A DNA stretch of 64,000 nt from Cheilinus undulatus (Eukaryota > Chordata > Actinopteri > Labriformes > Labridae), in assembly GCF_018320785.1 (NCBI RefSeq), contig NC_054865.1:44786898-44850897 (forward strand), in the 5' to 3' direction. Positions 63,201 to 64,000 of the stretch are shown in pieces. The notes below the pieces were generated by a model. It ran no database searches. It worked only from the letters and a program-made list of their open reading frames with translations, and had not been told where the DNA came from. The translations under genes and the position numbers were made by a program. The number at the start of each line of letters is the position of its first letter. Positions within the stretch are counted from its first letter, which is position 1.

Positions 63201-64000
63201 ATCAGTTCATCCTGGAGTCACAGAGGACATTTGCAAAGTTTTTACAACATCCTTCAAAGCATTCTTGAGTTATTCTGCTCGCAAGCAAGGGCTGGACTAG
63301 AGACCTTGACCTATGACCTTAAAATTTAAATGAGCTGATCCTTGAGACAAAATGGATGTCTGTGCAAAGTTTCAAGTATTTCAGAGTTATCATGCTGATG
63401 AACATGAGGTCCAATACCATGATCCCTGACCTCCAGAATCTAACCAGTTCATCCTTGACTCAGAGTGGACATCCCTGTGGAAAATCCCTAAAAGATTTCT
63501 TGAAATATTGCACTGACATACAGGGGATGAAGATCAGTCCCACTGACCCTGACCTTCAAAATCTAATTGGTTCATCCTTGAGTTAGAGCAGACATTTTTA
63601 CTAAGTTTCAAAAAACCCTCGGAGAGTTCTGGTGATATTGTGTTGGCATGCAAGGGATAGCCAAAACACCTTAACTCTGACCCCCAAAAATTTGAAAACA
63701 GTTCATCCTTGACTCAGAGTGGACATTTGCATTTTATTTATTTATATTTTACAAAAAAGCAGATATCCTGGTATAAACATTAGGCCAAGTGACCTTTTAC
63801 CTTTGACATATTACCTCCAAAATTATATGAGTTTATCCTTTGATACCAAATTGACATCTGTGCAAAGTTTGAAGAAATTCCTTTCTAGTATTTTTGAGTA
63901 GTCATGTTGGTAGGAAAGGGATGAACATCAGGCCCAGTACCTTGATCTTTGATCTCCAACGTTCATCTTTGAGTTACAGTGGAACGAAGTTGGAAGAAAC
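63200..64000. repeat. degenerate ~130-bp tandem repeat array (continues past window)
   Basis: The marker 'GTTCATCCTTGAGT' and variants recur near 63205, 63334, 63446, 63569, 63700, 63830 and 63961, spaced about 112-131 bp. Each is preceded by 'GACCTTGACCT...CCAAAATCTAA'. This is a common fish repeat family. At least six diverged units; the array reaches the window edge. Confidence 0.8.

Noticed and set aside
63200..64000. CRISPR-like array
   Set aside because: Units are about 130 bp and diverged along their whole length, with no short identical repeats separated by unique spacers.

Overview
This window looks like a piece of a ray-finned fish chromosome, probably a percomorph teleost. The reasons are AT-rich DNA, short vertebrate GT-AG introns down to 71 bp, and many fish-type transposon relics (Tc1-like, hAT-like, L2-like and RTE-like LINEs, a tRNA-derived SINE). 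I could not resolve the species. There are no operons, ribosome binding sites, CRISPR arrays or intact mobile-element genes.

Only two protein-coding genes can be supported, and both can be reconstructed exon by exon. On the minus strand, thirteen coding exons from 38979 down to 10364 give an uninterrupted 371-codon protein of the RBMS/MSSP single-strand RNA/DNA-binding family, best matched to rbms1. It has two RRM domains followed by a Pro/Gln/Ser/Tyr-rich tail. On the plus strand, ten coding exons from 47750 to 51390 give a complete 310-residue psmd14 (Rpn11/POH1), the JAMM deubiquitinase of the 26S proteasome lid. The catalytic Glu52, His113, His115 and Asp126 are all present. The two genes are head to head, with about 8 kb between their first exons. 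In mammals RBMS1 and PSMD14 are also neighbours, with TANK between them; I see no TANK-like gene here. The two products have unrelated functions, so their proximity is conserved synteny rather than a pathway cluster.

Layout: 1-9 kb is the region downstream of rbms1, holding LINE tails and a terminal-inverted-repeat element. 9-39 kb is rbms1, whose introns carry most of the repeats: a LINE with a nested element, a reverse-transcriptase fragment, a Tc1 element with both ends, a hAT-like MITE with target-site duplication beside a rearranged Tc1 relic, a TA/CA microsatellite and a perfect 31-bp hairpin. 39-47 kb is the promoter-side intergenic region with an RTE-like LINE fragment, a MITE, a Tc1 relic and a truncated LINE. 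47-51.5 kb is psmd14. 51.5-64 kb has no recognisable gene; it holds three Tc1-type relics, a template-switch-like palindrome and a degenerate ~130-bp tandem array running off the right edge.

I found no convincing new biological system. The observations most worth a second look are the perfect hairpin 149 nt inside an rbms1 intron, the divergence of this rbms1 copy in RRM1, the apparent absence of TANK, and two or three unexplained exon-like minus-strand segments.
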